Below, piece after piece: positions 9,183 to 17,718 of a DNA stretch of 60,813 nt; position 1 is the first letter of the stretch; the number at the start of each line of letters is the position of its first letter. The stretch comes from Paludibacteraceae bacterium (lineage in GTDB: Bacteria; Bacteroidota; Bacteroidia; Bacteroidales; Paludibacteraceae). The stretch spans positions 1 to 60,813 of the forward strand of contig CAJOCN010000017.1 of NCBI GenBank assembly GCA_905233255.1, in the 5' to 3' direction. Made by a program: the position numbers and the translations under genes. The notes beneath the pieces were generated by a model, which did not search any database, was not told the origin of the DNA, and worked only from the letters and a program-made list of their open reading frames with translations.

Positions 9183-9213
9183 CAAAATTACAAAAAAAAA
9201 TGCATATAAGCAA
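9183..9213 (-). promoter_or_regulatory. Promoter of the GH105 gene
   Basis: Read on the minus strand: TTG (9211-9213), 20 bases, TAATTTTG (9183-9190). Its -33 box is six bases from that of the divergent tRNA-Leu promoter. Confidence 0.75.
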
Positions 9214-9219
9214 ATTTTA

Positions 9220-9251
9220 TTTGTATAATTCAAAAAAAAGTATTACCTTTG
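9220..9251 (+). promoter_or_regulatory. Promoter of tRNA-Leu (and the T9SS cargo gene)
   Basis: TTTG at 9220-9223, 20 bases, TACCTTTG at 9244-9251, about 25 bases before the tRNA. Confidence 0.85.
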
Positions 9252-9276
9252 CACCCGAATTTTAAACCTACCCCCT

Positions 9277-9362
9277 GCCGCGATGGTGGAATAGGTAGAC
9301 ACGAAGGACTTAAAATCCTTTGGCCAGTGATGGCTGTGCCGGTTCGACCCCGGCTCGCGGTA
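9277..9362 (+). tRNA. tRNA-Leu (anticodon UAA)
   Basis: Seven-base acceptor stem GCCGCGA/TCGCGGT plus discriminator A. Anticodon stem AAGGA/TCCTT closes loop CTTAAAA, giving UAA. A long variable arm is present, as expected for class II tRNA-Leu, and the T loop is GGTTCGACCCC-like. 86 bases, CCA not encoded. Only 42 bases separate it from the next start codon, so the cargo gene downstream may be co-transcribed. Confidence 0.95.
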
Positions 9363-9404
9363 CTTACGAGAAAACACAAACTAATTAATCTTACCCCGTT
9401 CACT

Positions 9405-12400
9405 ATGAGAAGGAAGATTCTCTTATTTCTTTTACTCGCGTGCGCATGTTCGCCCGCGTGTTTTGCGGCGAACGAGTCATATAACATCTGGAATGGTACT
9501 GACAAGACGGCGGTAGCGCCTGCCGGAGATGTGTATGATGTCGTTTCTGCAGCCGAATTGGCATGGATAGCCGATCAGGACGATGATTTTGCCGGCAAGA
9601 CGATTGTTCTGCGGGCGAACATTGATCTTAACGGTAAGTTTTGGACTCCTATCGGTACCGCGGCGAAACCGTTCAAAGGTACGTTCAAAGGTAAAGGCCA
9701 TTTGATCAAGGGTCTGCATCTCTTCAATGCCACCGACGGAGTGGGACTCTTCGGTCACGTGGCACAGGGCGCTACCATTGACAGCCTGGGTATCAGCGGC
9801 AGTGAGTTGGTGGCAAAAAACAAGCGCCGCGTAGGTACTATTGCCGGTGTCTGCGGAGGAACTGTCAAGCAATGCTGGTCAATGGCTCAGATCGTGGTAG
9901 CAGGCAATGTGGCAGGTGGCTTGGTCGGTGAACTGACCGCTACCGGCTCTATCACCGATGCCTATAACGCAGGCCTGATCTTCAATGCCAACGACACGAT
10001 CGGAGGCATTGTGGGTCGTAATATAGGAGGTACCCTCACCCGCGTCTTCAATACGGGGTATGCCAAGAACGGCAAGGCTATCGTAGGCGATGACCGGAGC
10101 GGTGTCTATACCGAGTGTTTCTATGACCGCAAGCTCTATTACCAGCAGTCGGGTATCACGGCGGACCAATCGTCGGCAATCGATATCACCAGAACAATGT
10201 TCACCCTCTTTGCCGATCAGGCTGTCTGGTCGACCGGTGCGGACCGCTATCCGGTACTCACAGCGTTTGCAAACACCGACGCCGCCTTGCTCTCTGCTGC
10301 GCCGATGTTCATTGAGACAGAGGGTGTTGATCCTGTCAACCATGCCAACGACCTGACGATGGATTTTACCCTATCCACGGAGGGCGGAATCACGTGGACT
10401 TGTCAGGACAACAGCGCCGATCAATGGATTCATATAGACGGAGAGGACGTAACGGTCACCCGCCCGTGTTCGGAGACAGATGTGTTGGTTGATTCCAAAC
10501 TGCGTAACGAACTCCGCGTCGTCTATATGCGCCCGCGCCGTACCGAGGATCTGCTCCCGGGGCTCTTTACTTCCTTCGATAGAGAGACCGGGGCGTTAGA
10601 TGTAGTCCTTGGTTTCTGCTATGACTCCTATGAGGAGTTAGCGGAAGATGCCCGCATGGGTTTAGCTACCCAAGGGTGGCTGGGGGACGGCGACTATACT
10701 TATCTGGTAGAACGCTGGGTTATCAACGAGGCGCTCATGGACACCTCGCGTCTGGATACCTTGCTGTTAAACGCCAACACGGAGCAATACCAGACATGGT
10801 TCGATACCTGTCATATACGCACCAAGGAGATGGGACACTACCTCATTCGCAGTTTTGTGAAGGATAACGGGTGTGTAAACGGATGGTTGGAGAACCCCAA
10901 GGGGGTGGAATATATCGTCTTCGGAGAATTTATCCCCGGTGAGATCGTGACAAAGACCGATACGGTTATTTTGACCGAGGCGCCGGTGTATGTGAATGCC
11001 GCCAGCAAGTCGGAGTCCGTAGGCGGTGCCGGCGAGATCACCTATCAGTGGTTCGTCAACGGGGATTCTATTCATACCCAAACAGGACTGAACCTGGTGA
11101 ATTACCCCGTCTCTACGCCCAACACCTATGTATTCACCCGCGGTACGCGGGACGAACAGTGCTACGTGCCGGAATATAGTCTGGCGGCGCTGGGCGTCTA
11201 TACCGTGCATGCGTACGCCGCGTTCGATGCCGGCGAGGTGGAGCCATCTACAGATACCACTTTCTGTACCGTAGAGGACGCGCAAGCCTTCACGGTCACG
11301 GCGACAGCTGCTACCGGCGGCGTGGACGGCTTAGGTTATAGCTACCAATGGTATCAGGTGAACGGCACGGACAGTGCCGCTGTCACCGGAGCTATAAGCG
11401 AAGACCTTCCGCTATCCGGCGTGAGCCTGACGGCGGGAGGAACCTATACCTTTGTCCGTAAGGCCAAGGACAACACCCGCTTCACCCAATGGACCGTGAG
11501 CCGCGAGAGTCGTACCATACATATCATGGCGCAGCTCAACCCGGGTGCTATCACGAACGGTGCGCTGGACGATTACTGCGCGCCGGCTTCCGCTACGGCT
11601 TCTACGGCTGTACCGGTTAAAATATCCGAGGTGACTGCCGCTACAGGCGACACCGGCATTGAGTACCGCTGGACTTGGGTGGAGGGTAACGTGACAGTCG
11701 GCAACGAGCCGAATCTCAATACCTCCTTCCTCCTGGGCGACATAGTCGGTACCACCCTCACGTTCTATCGCGAGGTACGTAACCCCGGCTGCGAGTGGAG
11801 CCGCTCTACCGGTATTGCTACGCTGTATGTCGGTCAGGACACGCACGAGGATGTCTCCTTCACGGTCTGCGACTCCGATATGCCGTATGTCATGACTTGG
11901 ATCGACGGCAGCAAACACACCTTCAATAAGGACGGTGACAGCTGGACGGTCAGCGATACCAAGAGCGGCCGATGCGCAGCGGATACGACTTTCACCATCT
12001 CCGTGGCTGCTATTCCTAATTTCCACTTGGACGAGTTCGTCAGCTGGTGTCAGACTACCGGTTCGATGACTGTCTATTACGAGGAAGATCCGGGTGCTCC
12101 GTCTAATGTGTTCTATATCCGATACTCGGAGGACCTGAAGGCGTATATGCACGCGGCGGACACGACGGGTGCTATCACTACGCCGGGCGCTATCGTCTTC
12201 AATAACATGCCTAACCTCGGTACCGGCGATCTGTATCTGACGGTACAGATCGGGTTCTCGGCTAACTCGAGCGAAGGCACTTGTTTCAGCCGGAGTCATC
12301 AGATGCGTCTCTACCCGAGTCTGGGCGGATACGTCTATAGCAAGTACGACCGCGTAGTCTTTGTGGACAATAACCCGAAAAACGGCGCGCTGCCGGAGAG

Positions 12401-12821
12401 CACGGAGAAACTGCAGTTCGTCTCCTACCAATGGTATAAGAACGGCGTGCTCCAGGAGGGCGCTACCGGTCAGTACTACCACGAGGGTGGCGCAGAACTC
12501 AACGGCGTCTTCTATTGCATGCTCAAGGACACGAAGGATAACTCTTACCGAACCTGCGATATTGTACTACCCGCGGAGAGCAAACAGGCTGCGCCTCAGG
12601 CAACCGCGGTCTATCCGATCCCAGCTTCCGCCGGAGAGGCATTGACCATTGAGGGTTACGGTAAGGCGCGTATCCTCTCCTTCGCCGGCGAGTGCGTGAC
12701 TACCGTGGAGCGGATCGACGGACAGATAGCTATCCCGGCTCCTCGCGTAGCGGGTATGTACTACGTGGAGATCACGGCAGAGGACGGCTCTCTCGAAATC
12801 CATAAATTAATCGTTAAATGA
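9405..12821 (+). CDS. Large secreted T9SS cargo protein with GLUG-like and Ig-like repeats
   Basis: 1138 residues. The start at 9405 gives a signal peptide (MRRKILLFLLLACACSPACFA); the frame continues upstream through the tRNA gene and is not coding there. Residues 90-230 contain GLUG-like turns (GVGLFGHV, GGLVGELTATGSITDAYNAG) typical of repetitive surface proteins. The middle has several repeats with YQWYxxNG motifs, which look like bacterial Ig-like modules. The last about 75 residues match a type A T9SS sorting tail: VYPIPASAGEALTI, then VAGMYYVEI and a final KLIVK. So it should cross the outer membrane by T9SS and be surface-attached or released. Function unknown; an adhesin or matrix role is inference. 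The downstream barrel gene is tightly linked. Confidence 0.8.
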   Translation: MRRKILLFLLLACACSPACFAANESYNIWNGTDKTAVAPAGDVYDVVSAAELAWIADQDDDFAGKTIVLRANIDLNGKFWTPIGTAAKPFKGTFKGKGHLIKGLHLFNATDGVGLFGHVAQGATIDSLGISGSELVAKNKRRVGTIAGVCGGTVKQCWSMAQIVVAGNVAGGLVGELTATGSITDAYNAGLIFNANDTIGGIVGRNIGGTLTRVFNTGYAKNGKAIVGDDRSGVYTECFYDRKLYYQQSGITADQSSAIDITRTMFTLFADQAVWSTGADRYPVLTAFANTDAALLSAAPMFIETEGVDPVNHANDLTMDFTLSTEGGITWTCQDNSADQWIHIDGEDVTVTRPCSETDVLVDSKLRNELRVVYMRPRRTEDLLPGLFTSFDRETGALDVVLGFCYDSYEELAEDARMGLATQGWLGDGDYTYLVERWVINEALMDTSRLDTLLLNANTEQYQTWFDTCHIRTKEMGHYLIRSFVKDNGCVNGWLENPKGVEYIVFGEFIPGEIVTKTDTVILTEAPVYVNAASKSESVGGAGEITYQWFVNGDSIHTQTGLNLVNYPVSTPNTYVFTRGTRDEQCYVPEYSLAALGVYTVHAYAAFDAGEVEPSTDTTFCTVEDAQAFTVTATAATGGVDGLGYSYQWYQVNGTDSAAVTGAISEDLPLSGVSLTAGGTYTFVRKAKDNTRFTQWTVSRESRTIHIMAQLNPGAITNGALDDYCAPASATASTAVPVKISEVTAATGDTGIEYRWTWVEGNVTVGNEPNLNTSFLLGDIVGTTLTFYREVRNPGCEWSRSTGIATLYVGQDTHEDVSFTVCDSDMPYVMTWIDGSKHTFNKDGDSWTVSDTKSGRCAADTTFTISVAAIPNFHLDEFVSWCQTTGSMTVYYEEDPGAPSNVFYIRYSEDLKAYMHAADTTGAITTPGAIVFNNMPNLGTGDLYLTVQIGFSANSSEGTCFSRSHQMRLYPSLGGYVYSKYDRVVFVDNNPKNGALPESTEKLQFVSYQWYKNGVLQEGATGQYYHEGGAELNGVFYCMLKDTKDNSYRTCDIVLPAESKQAAPQATAVYPIPASAGEALTIEGYGKARILSFAGECVTTVERIDGQIAIPAPRVAGMYYVEITAEDGSLEIHKLIVK

Positions 12822-12835
12822 TAGGAGGGACTACA

Positions 12836-14446
12836 ATGAAAAGGACATTTATTATTGCAGCAATTCTCGTGGTAGCCACCTCGCTGTCCGCTAAACAATA
12901 CCCGGATTCCGTGCGCCAAGCCGCTGCCGAAGAACCTAATATTGCCTACGGCTGGAACTTCGAGTTCGGAGGCGGACTGGGTGTCAGCAGTTCCTTGTTC
13001 AAGCAACTGGGATCGTCTTTCACCACGCCCCACACGACTAACCTCGTCTCTTTCCCTGCCGGTCAGGTAGGTCTCGGGATTAACTATTATTTCGTGCCAT
13101 GGATGGGTATCGGTACCGGTCTGGATTTCTCAATCTATACGAATAAGACCTCTATCAACAAACCCTGGACGGCGACGGCTTATGACCGGTACGGTACAGC
13201 CCAGATGAACCAGTACACCATGACCTCGACGCCTCTTAACCTCACGGAGAACCAGAGTCTTTATATGTTGGAGATACCCCTCGCGCTCAAGTTCCGTGCG
13301 CGTCCGGGGAAAGTGGGATTTGTAGGTACTGCCGGTGTGAAACTCGGTTTCCCGATGATCAACAACTACCGTTTGGTTAACGGAGGCAGGTTTGACAACC
13401 AGGTGTACTACCCCTATTTCGATTTGCAGATGCAGGATGTACCGACGGTCATTGATGATGTTGCTATTCCGGAGAGTGCCGGATCGTTGACCCACTCTTT
13501 TGTCGGCTCCACCGGAGGCGAACTGAGATTGATCAACTACGCAGCGTACCTGGAGTTAGGTATGCTTATCCAACTTACCCAGCGCATCGATCTGGCGATC
13601 TCTGCGTATGGTACGTATTATTTCACCGACCTGCAGAGCAGCCATGCTACACAGGCTCTTGGTTTTGCCAACGGTACGAAAGCGGGCGAGTACCCGATGC
13701 CGTACACCACTGCTTACAACGGTGTGCTGCGTACCAACGAGGTGGAGTCGCTGCACCCTTGGTCCGCCGGATTGAAAGTGACGGTACAGATCAACGCCAA
13801 CCGCAGGAAAGCCGAGCGGGAGTATGACCGCGAGCAGCGCCGTCTGCGTAAGCTGGCACAGGACTCCGTGCCGGTAGTGGACACCATTCCGGAGCCCGTA
13901 CCGGTTGACACCGTCGAGGAGCCTATCGAGGAGATTATCGCGGAAGATCTGACCGACCCGCGTGAGCGTGCTATCCTCCAGATCATGCAGATCGCTGAGG
14001 AGAACGGTATTAATATCTGCGAGGAGATCTGCGTACCGATTCCGGTCTTCATGCACGACACGATCTATATCAACTGCGAGGAGGCAGACCCGGCGGTCAA
14101 GACGGCTGCGGCTAAGAAACTGGCGGCGGTTGTCTATTTCCACCTTGATAAGTCCGATCCTATTCTGCAACCTAAGAACGTGCTCACGGCGATTGCCAAA
14201 GAGCTGCGTCATTACCCGGATCAGAAGGTGGAGATCAGCGGTTACGCCTGCCGTCTGGGTAAGCCCGGTTACAACCGCCGCTTAGCCCTCCGCCGCGCGA
14301 AGGCGGTAGCCGCCAAACTGCGCGCCATGGGCGTACGCGAGGACCAGATGATCGTCACCAGTCACGGTGCGACCGAGTCCTATAAGAACACCCAGCAACA
14401 CCCTCTGTCCAAAGACAGAAGGGTAGAAATCTACTGGGCGGAATAA
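12836..14446 (+). CDS. Outer-membrane beta-barrel with C-terminal OmpA domain, paired with T9SS cargo gene
   Basis: 536 residues. The ATG at 12836 was chosen over the one at 12818 because it follows an AGGAGGG ribosome-binding site (rare in this phylum) and gives a clean signal peptide ending LSAKQ. Residues 30-330 look like an outer-membrane barrel (alternating aromatic strands, ELGMLIQLTQRIDLAISAYG). A basic helix (REYDREQRRLRKLAQD) and a Pro/Val/Glu linker follow, then an OmpA domain with ISGYACRLGKPGYN and RRVEIYW. It starts 14 bases after the cargo gene. A second cargo plus barrel pair at 51084-55576 has the same order and the same strong ribosome-binding site. Confidence 0.85.
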   Translation: MKRTFIIAAILVVATSLSAKQYPDSVRQAAAEEPNIAYGWNFEFGGGLGVSSSLFKQLGSSFTTPHTTNLVSFPAGQVGLGINYYFVPWMGIGTGLDFSIYTNKTSINKPWTATAYDRYGTAQMNQYTMTSTPLNLTENQSLYMLEIPLALKFRARPGKVGFVGTAGVKLGFPMINNYRLVNGGRFDNQVYYPYFDLQMQDVPTVIDDVAIPESAGSLTHSFVGSTGGELRLINYAAYLELGMLIQLTQRIDLAISAYGTYYFTDLQSSHATQALGFANGTKAGEYPMPYTTAYNGVLRTNEVESLHPWSAGLKVTVQINANRRKAEREYDREQRRLRKLAQDSVPVVDTIPEPVPVDTVEEPIEEIIAEDLTDPRERAILQIMQIAEENGINICEEICVPIPVFMHDTIYINCEEADPAVKTAAAKKLAAVVYFHLDKSDPILQPKNVLTAIAKELRHYPDQKVEISGYACRLGKPGYNRRLALRRAKAVAAKLRAMGVREDQMIVTSHGATESYKNTQQHPLSKDRRVEIYWAE

Positions 14447-14457
14447 AGTTCGTAAAT

Positions 14458-15336
14458 TTACAGACGACGAATAGCAACAAGGTGGTGAGAATAGCCACCT
14501 TGTTCTATGTTATAGATGCCTGTCTCGTCGATCTTCTCTACCTTCACGCGTCCGGAGCAATGGATCACGCGCTCGGAGTCGATGAGGATACCCACGTGGG
14601 TTATATGGGGGGAGGTTTGCTCCCTCTCTTGAGGAGAGGGTTGGGGAGAGGTTTGCTTTTCAAAGAAAACGAGGTCTCCCGCTTGGGCTTTGTTCAGAGA
14701 GGCAATCTTGCGTCCCTGTGTAGCTTGCTCGGAGGCGTTGCGGAGCAGCTTCTTGCCGAAGAGGCTGAGGATGATCTGGCTGAAACCCGAGCAGTCCATG
14801 CCCATGGCGTTCTTGCCGCCCCAGAGGTACGGTACGTTGAGGAAGAAACGGGTGACTTGCAGGAGGTTCTCTTGGTTCAACTCACGCGGCGTGGTGATGA
14901 CCATGTTGGGGTCAATGCGGAAACCCACACCTAAAACCTCGAACCGCCCGAAGCGCGCTTCGCGACCCTCGACCTTCGTGATTTGTAGTTCGTACTTTGC
15001 GAGCCGTGTGCCGGCGGTGAGAGGGATGGTCTGACCGTTGTTCTCGCTCATGGCGTACGCCATCGGGAACGCCACTATGGCGGCGTCTTTGAGCGTGGCG
15101 CTGTAAGCGGTGTACTCGTCTTGGGTCATCGGGGTAATCATCTTGGCATCGACCCATCCCTCCTGACCGTCCGCCTCCAGCCGTACGTGGTACCATTTGG
15201 GCGGAAGGCTTTCATCCGAGGGCTCACGGCTTATCAGCGTGCAGAGTTCGCCGAAGAGCATCTGCGTCTCCTGCTCCGCGCCCTCGCGCGCCTCTGCCCG
15301 CACGGGCACTATACTATGTAAGGAAATAGCTTTCAC
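14458..15336 (-). CDS. C40 (NlpC/P60) peptidase with SH3-like N-terminal domain
   Basis: Cuts peptide cross-bridges of murein (D-Glu to diaminopimelate type bonds in the family). 292 residues: an SH3b-like part (about 1-130, WYHVRLEADGQEGWVD), then the NlpC/P60 domain with Cys182 in MDCSGF, His247 in THVGIL and His259 as probable third residue. No signal peptide is seen, which is common in this Bacteroidales type. Residues 228-244 ([16 protein letters not shown] part) are encoded by palindromic repeat family A, placed in a loop just before the catalytic His. Last gene of the uxaB-uxaA-comF-nadB run. A 9-bp CACAATTCA tandem (15332-15361) lies between it and nadB. Confidence 0.88.
   Translation of the reverse strand: MKAISLHSIVPVRAEAREGAEQETQMLFGELCTLISREPSDESLPPKWYHVRLEADGQEGWVDAKMITPMTQDEYTAYSATLKDAAIVAFPMAYAMSENNGQTIPLTAGTRLAKYELQITKVEGREARFGRFEVLGVGFRIDPNMVITTPRELNQENLLQVTRFFLNVPYLWGGKNAMGMDCSGFSQIILSLFGKKLLRNASEQATQGRKIASLNKAQAGDLVFFEKQTSPQPSPQEREQTSPHITHVGILIDSERVIHCSGRVKVEKIDETGIYNIEQGGYSHHLVAIRRL
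14607..14654. repeat. Palindromic element family A, copy 2 (in C40 peptidase gene)
   Basis: Core TCCCTCTCTTGAGGAGAGGG (14621-14640), flanked on both sides by related GGGGAGG words. Translated in frame as [10 protein letters not shown]. Confidence 0.75.
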
Positions 15337-15361
15337 AATTCACAATTCACAATGCACAATT
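15332..15361. repeat. 9-bp tandem (CACAATTCA type) between nadB and the C40 gene
   Basis: About three copies of CACAATTCA followed by a variant. The same word appears inside tsaB at 50728-50768. Confidence 0.7.
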
Positions 15362-16961
15362 ACCATACTTCTTGCGGATGGTGGTTATCGGTCCGCGGGT
15401 AGTCGATTGAGTAGTGCAAACCGCGTGACTCCTTGCGCTCCAGCGCCTGACGGGTGATGAGGTAACCTACGTTGATCATGTTACGCAGCTCGCAGATGTC
15501 CTTGGTCGCCTTCACGCGGCGGAAGAGGTCTTCGGTCTCTTCGTAGAGCAGGTCGAGTCGCTCCCATGCGCGGCGCAGACGCAGATCCGACCGCACGATA
15601 CCCACGTATGTGGACATGATCTGTCCTACCTCCTTGACGTCCTGTGCAATCAGTACGCGCTCCTCGTTCGAGAGTGTGCCCTCGTCGTTCCACGCCGGTA
15701 CGGCTTCGTTGAAATCGTACTCCTCGATGACGGAGAGGCTGTGCTTGGCGGCTGCGTCGGCATAGACGACCGCCTCGATGAGCGAGTTGGACGCCAGACG
15801 GTTACCGCCGTGCAGACCCGTGCACGAGCACTCGCCCACGGCGTAGAGCCGGCGGATCGTACTCTGTCCGTCCAGATCGACCTTGATTCCGCCGCACATG
15901 TAGTGCGCGCAGGGGGCTACAGGAATGTAGTCCTTGGTGATGTCAATGCCGATGGAGAGGCACTTGGCGTAGATATTAGGGAAGTGGTGTTTGGTCTCCT
16001 CGGGATCCTTGTGGGTCACATCGAGGCAGACATGATCAATCGCGTGGATCTTCATCTCATTATCGATGGCGCGGGCTACAATGTCGCGCGGGGCGAGTGA
16101 GAGCCGCGGGTCGTATTTCTGCATGAACTCCTCGCCATTAGGCAGCCTTAGGATACCTCCGTAGCCGCGCATCGCCTCGGTGATGAGGTAGGCGGGGTGG
16201 GTCTCGGCGGGGTTGAAGAGCGAGGTGGGGTGGAACTGCACGAACTCCATGTCTTTGACCAGACCCTTGGCGCGATAGACCATGGCGATGCCGTCGCCGG
16301 TGGCTATCTCGGGGTTGGTCGTCGTGGCATATACGGCACCCGTACCGCCGGTCGCCATGAGCGTGATGCGGCTCAAGTAGGTGTCTATCTTCTGTGTCTC
16401 GGGGTTCAGGATATAAGCGCCGTAGCACTCGATATCCGGTGTGCGGCGGGTGACGCGCACGCCTAAGTGGTGTTGCGTGATGATCTCCACCGCGAAATGG
16501 TTCTCCAGTACCTCTATATAAGGATTGCGACGTACTGCCTCGATGAGTCCGCGTTGGATCTCCGCGCCTGTGTCATCGGCGTGGTGGAGAATACGGAACT
16601 CGGAGTGTCCTCCCTCGCGGTGGAGGTCGAAGGCGCCGTCTTCTTTCTTATCAAAATTGACACCCCAGTTCACCAGTTCCTCTATTCCTCTGGGGGCGTT
16701 GCGTACTACCTGTTCCACAGCGGCGGGATCGCTCAGCCAGTCGCCGGCTACCATGGTGTCGTGGATATGTTTCTCAAAGTCGTCCACCTTGAGGTTGGTG
16801 ACGGACGCTATGCCGCCTTGTGCTTTAGCCGTGTTCGCTTCGTCCAGCGTGGTCTTGCAGCACAGGGCAATGCGGTATTTCTCTGCCCGCGCTACTTTCA
16901 GCGCGAAACTCAGACCGGCTACACCGCCGCCGATAATCAAAAAGTCGTATTTCTTTGTCAT
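15360..16961 (-). CDS. nadB: L-aspartate oxidase
   Basis: Oxidises L-aspartate to iminoaspartate for quinolinate and NAD synthesis; a cytoplasmic flavoprotein. 533 residues. FAD-binding loop IIGGGVAGLSFALKVA begins near residue 9. Family motifs HREGGHSEFRILH, QFHPTSLF and CAHYMCGGIKVDLDG (substrate and flavin region) are intact, and the C-terminal helical domain typical of the succinate dehydrogenase/aspartate oxidase family follows. nadA and nadC are not nearby. A short CCTAGTYTC tandem (16968-17004) fills the gap to comF. Confidence 0.96.
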   Translation of the reverse strand: MTKKYDFLIIGGGVAGLSFALKVARAEKYRIALCCKTTLDEANTAKAQGGIASVTNLKVDDFEKHIHDTMVAGDWLSDPAAVEQVVRNAPRGIEELVNWGVNFDKKEDGAFDLHREGGHSEFRILHHADDTGAEIQRGLIEAVRRNPYIEVLENHFAVEIITQHHLGVRVTRRTPDIECYGAYILNPETQKIDTYLSRITLMATGGTGAVYATTTNPEIATGDGIAMVYRAKGLVKDMEFVQFHPTSLFNPAETHPAYLITEAMRGYGGILRLPNGEEFMQKYDPRLSLAPRDIVARAIDNEMKIHAIDHVCLDVTHKDPEETKHHFPNIYAKCLSIGIDITKDYIPVAPCAHYMCGGIKVDLDGQSTIRRLYAVGECSCTGLHGGNRLASNSLIEAVVYADAAAKHSLSVIEEYDFNEAVPAWNDEGTLSNEERVLIAQDVKEVGQIMSTYVGIVRSDLRLRRAWERLDLLYEETEDLFRRVKATKDICELRNMINVGYLITRQALERKESRGLHYSIDYPRTDNHHPQEVW

Positions 16962-16967
16962 AATATG

Positions 16968-17004
16968 TTTTCCTAGTTTCCTAGTCTCCTAGTTCCCTAG
17001 TCTC
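16968..17004. repeat. Tandem CCTAGTYTC oligonucleotide between comF and nadB
   Basis: Four to five imperfect copies of a CCTAGTTTC/CCTAGTCTC word, filling the whole intergenic gap. Same class as other border repeats here. Confidence 0.7.
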
Positions 17005-17718
17005 CTATTTTGCTTTGCACAGCGCAAAGACGCAAAACTCTGCCCCTCTGAAGGGCTTCATGGTGCTCAGGCAAGCTTTCATCGTCTCGCCGGTGGTAAT
17101 CAGGTCATCGACCACCATAATGCGCTTGTGGTATAGTTGTTCCGGATGGTTGATGGCGAAGGCGCCTGCCACATTCGTCTTGCGTCCCTCACCGTCCTGT
17201 TTGGCTTGTTTGGGAGTGTGCCTGATGCGGGTGACGTGCGTCGTATCAACAGGGACACCTGTTATCTCGCTGATGCCGCGCGCGATGTACTCCGACTGGT
17301 TGTAGCCCCTCTCCCGCATTCGCCGTGGGTGGAGCGGCATAGGGATGATTACGTCCAGGTCGTCGAAGAACGTCTCGTCGCGCCAATCCAGCACCGCCTG
17401 TCTGCCCATCCAAAAACCTAACTCCGGTTCGTCCGCATACTTCATCCGGTGGATGACATGTTGGATCGGGTGCTCTTTCTCGAAGAAGAGGTACGCTGCC
17501 GCGCGGTCCAGATGGAGTGCACGTTTGTTGGCCGTCTTACCCTCCGTCAGCGCCATCTCCGTGCCGTTCTCCCGCATCTTGTCCTGTTCCGTGCGAGGTA
17601 ACTTGATCCAGCATTCCGGGCAGAGCCACTCTACGTGCTCTTCCGCCCGTTGCCGGTCGCTCAGATACCTCCCGCAGAACGGACAGGTGCGTGGGTAGAA
17701 CAGGTTAGAGAGTAACAC
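17005..17718 (-). CDS. ComF-family phosphoribosyltransferase-like protein
   Basis: 237 residues. N-terminal zinc-ribbon cysteines CPFC and CPEC, then a type I phosphoribosyltransferase domain with the PRPP-binding signature IMVVDDLITTGETMKACL near the end and ERGYNQSE in the middle. The family is tied to DNA uptake in competent bacteria; in Bacteroidetes the role is untested. Its start overlaps the end of the altronate dehydratase gene by 14 bases, so it is translated from the same mRNA, although no metabolic link is obvious. Confidence 0.92.
   Translation of the reverse strand: MLLSNLFYPRTCPFCGRYLSDRQRAEEHVEWLCPECWIKLPRTEQDKMRENGTEMALTEGKTANKRALHLDRAAAYLFFEKEHPIQHVIHRMKYADEPELGFWMGRQAVLDWRDETFFDDLDVIIPMPLHPRRMRERGYNQSEYIARGISEITGVPVDTTHVTRIRHTPKQAKQDGEGRKTNVAGAFAINHPEQLYHKRIMVVDDLITTGETMKACLSTMKPFRGAEFCVFALCKAK

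Noticed and set aside
9249..9404. Longer N terminus of the T9SS cargo protein
   Set aside because: This part is the tRNA-Leu gene; the signal peptide begins at 9405.
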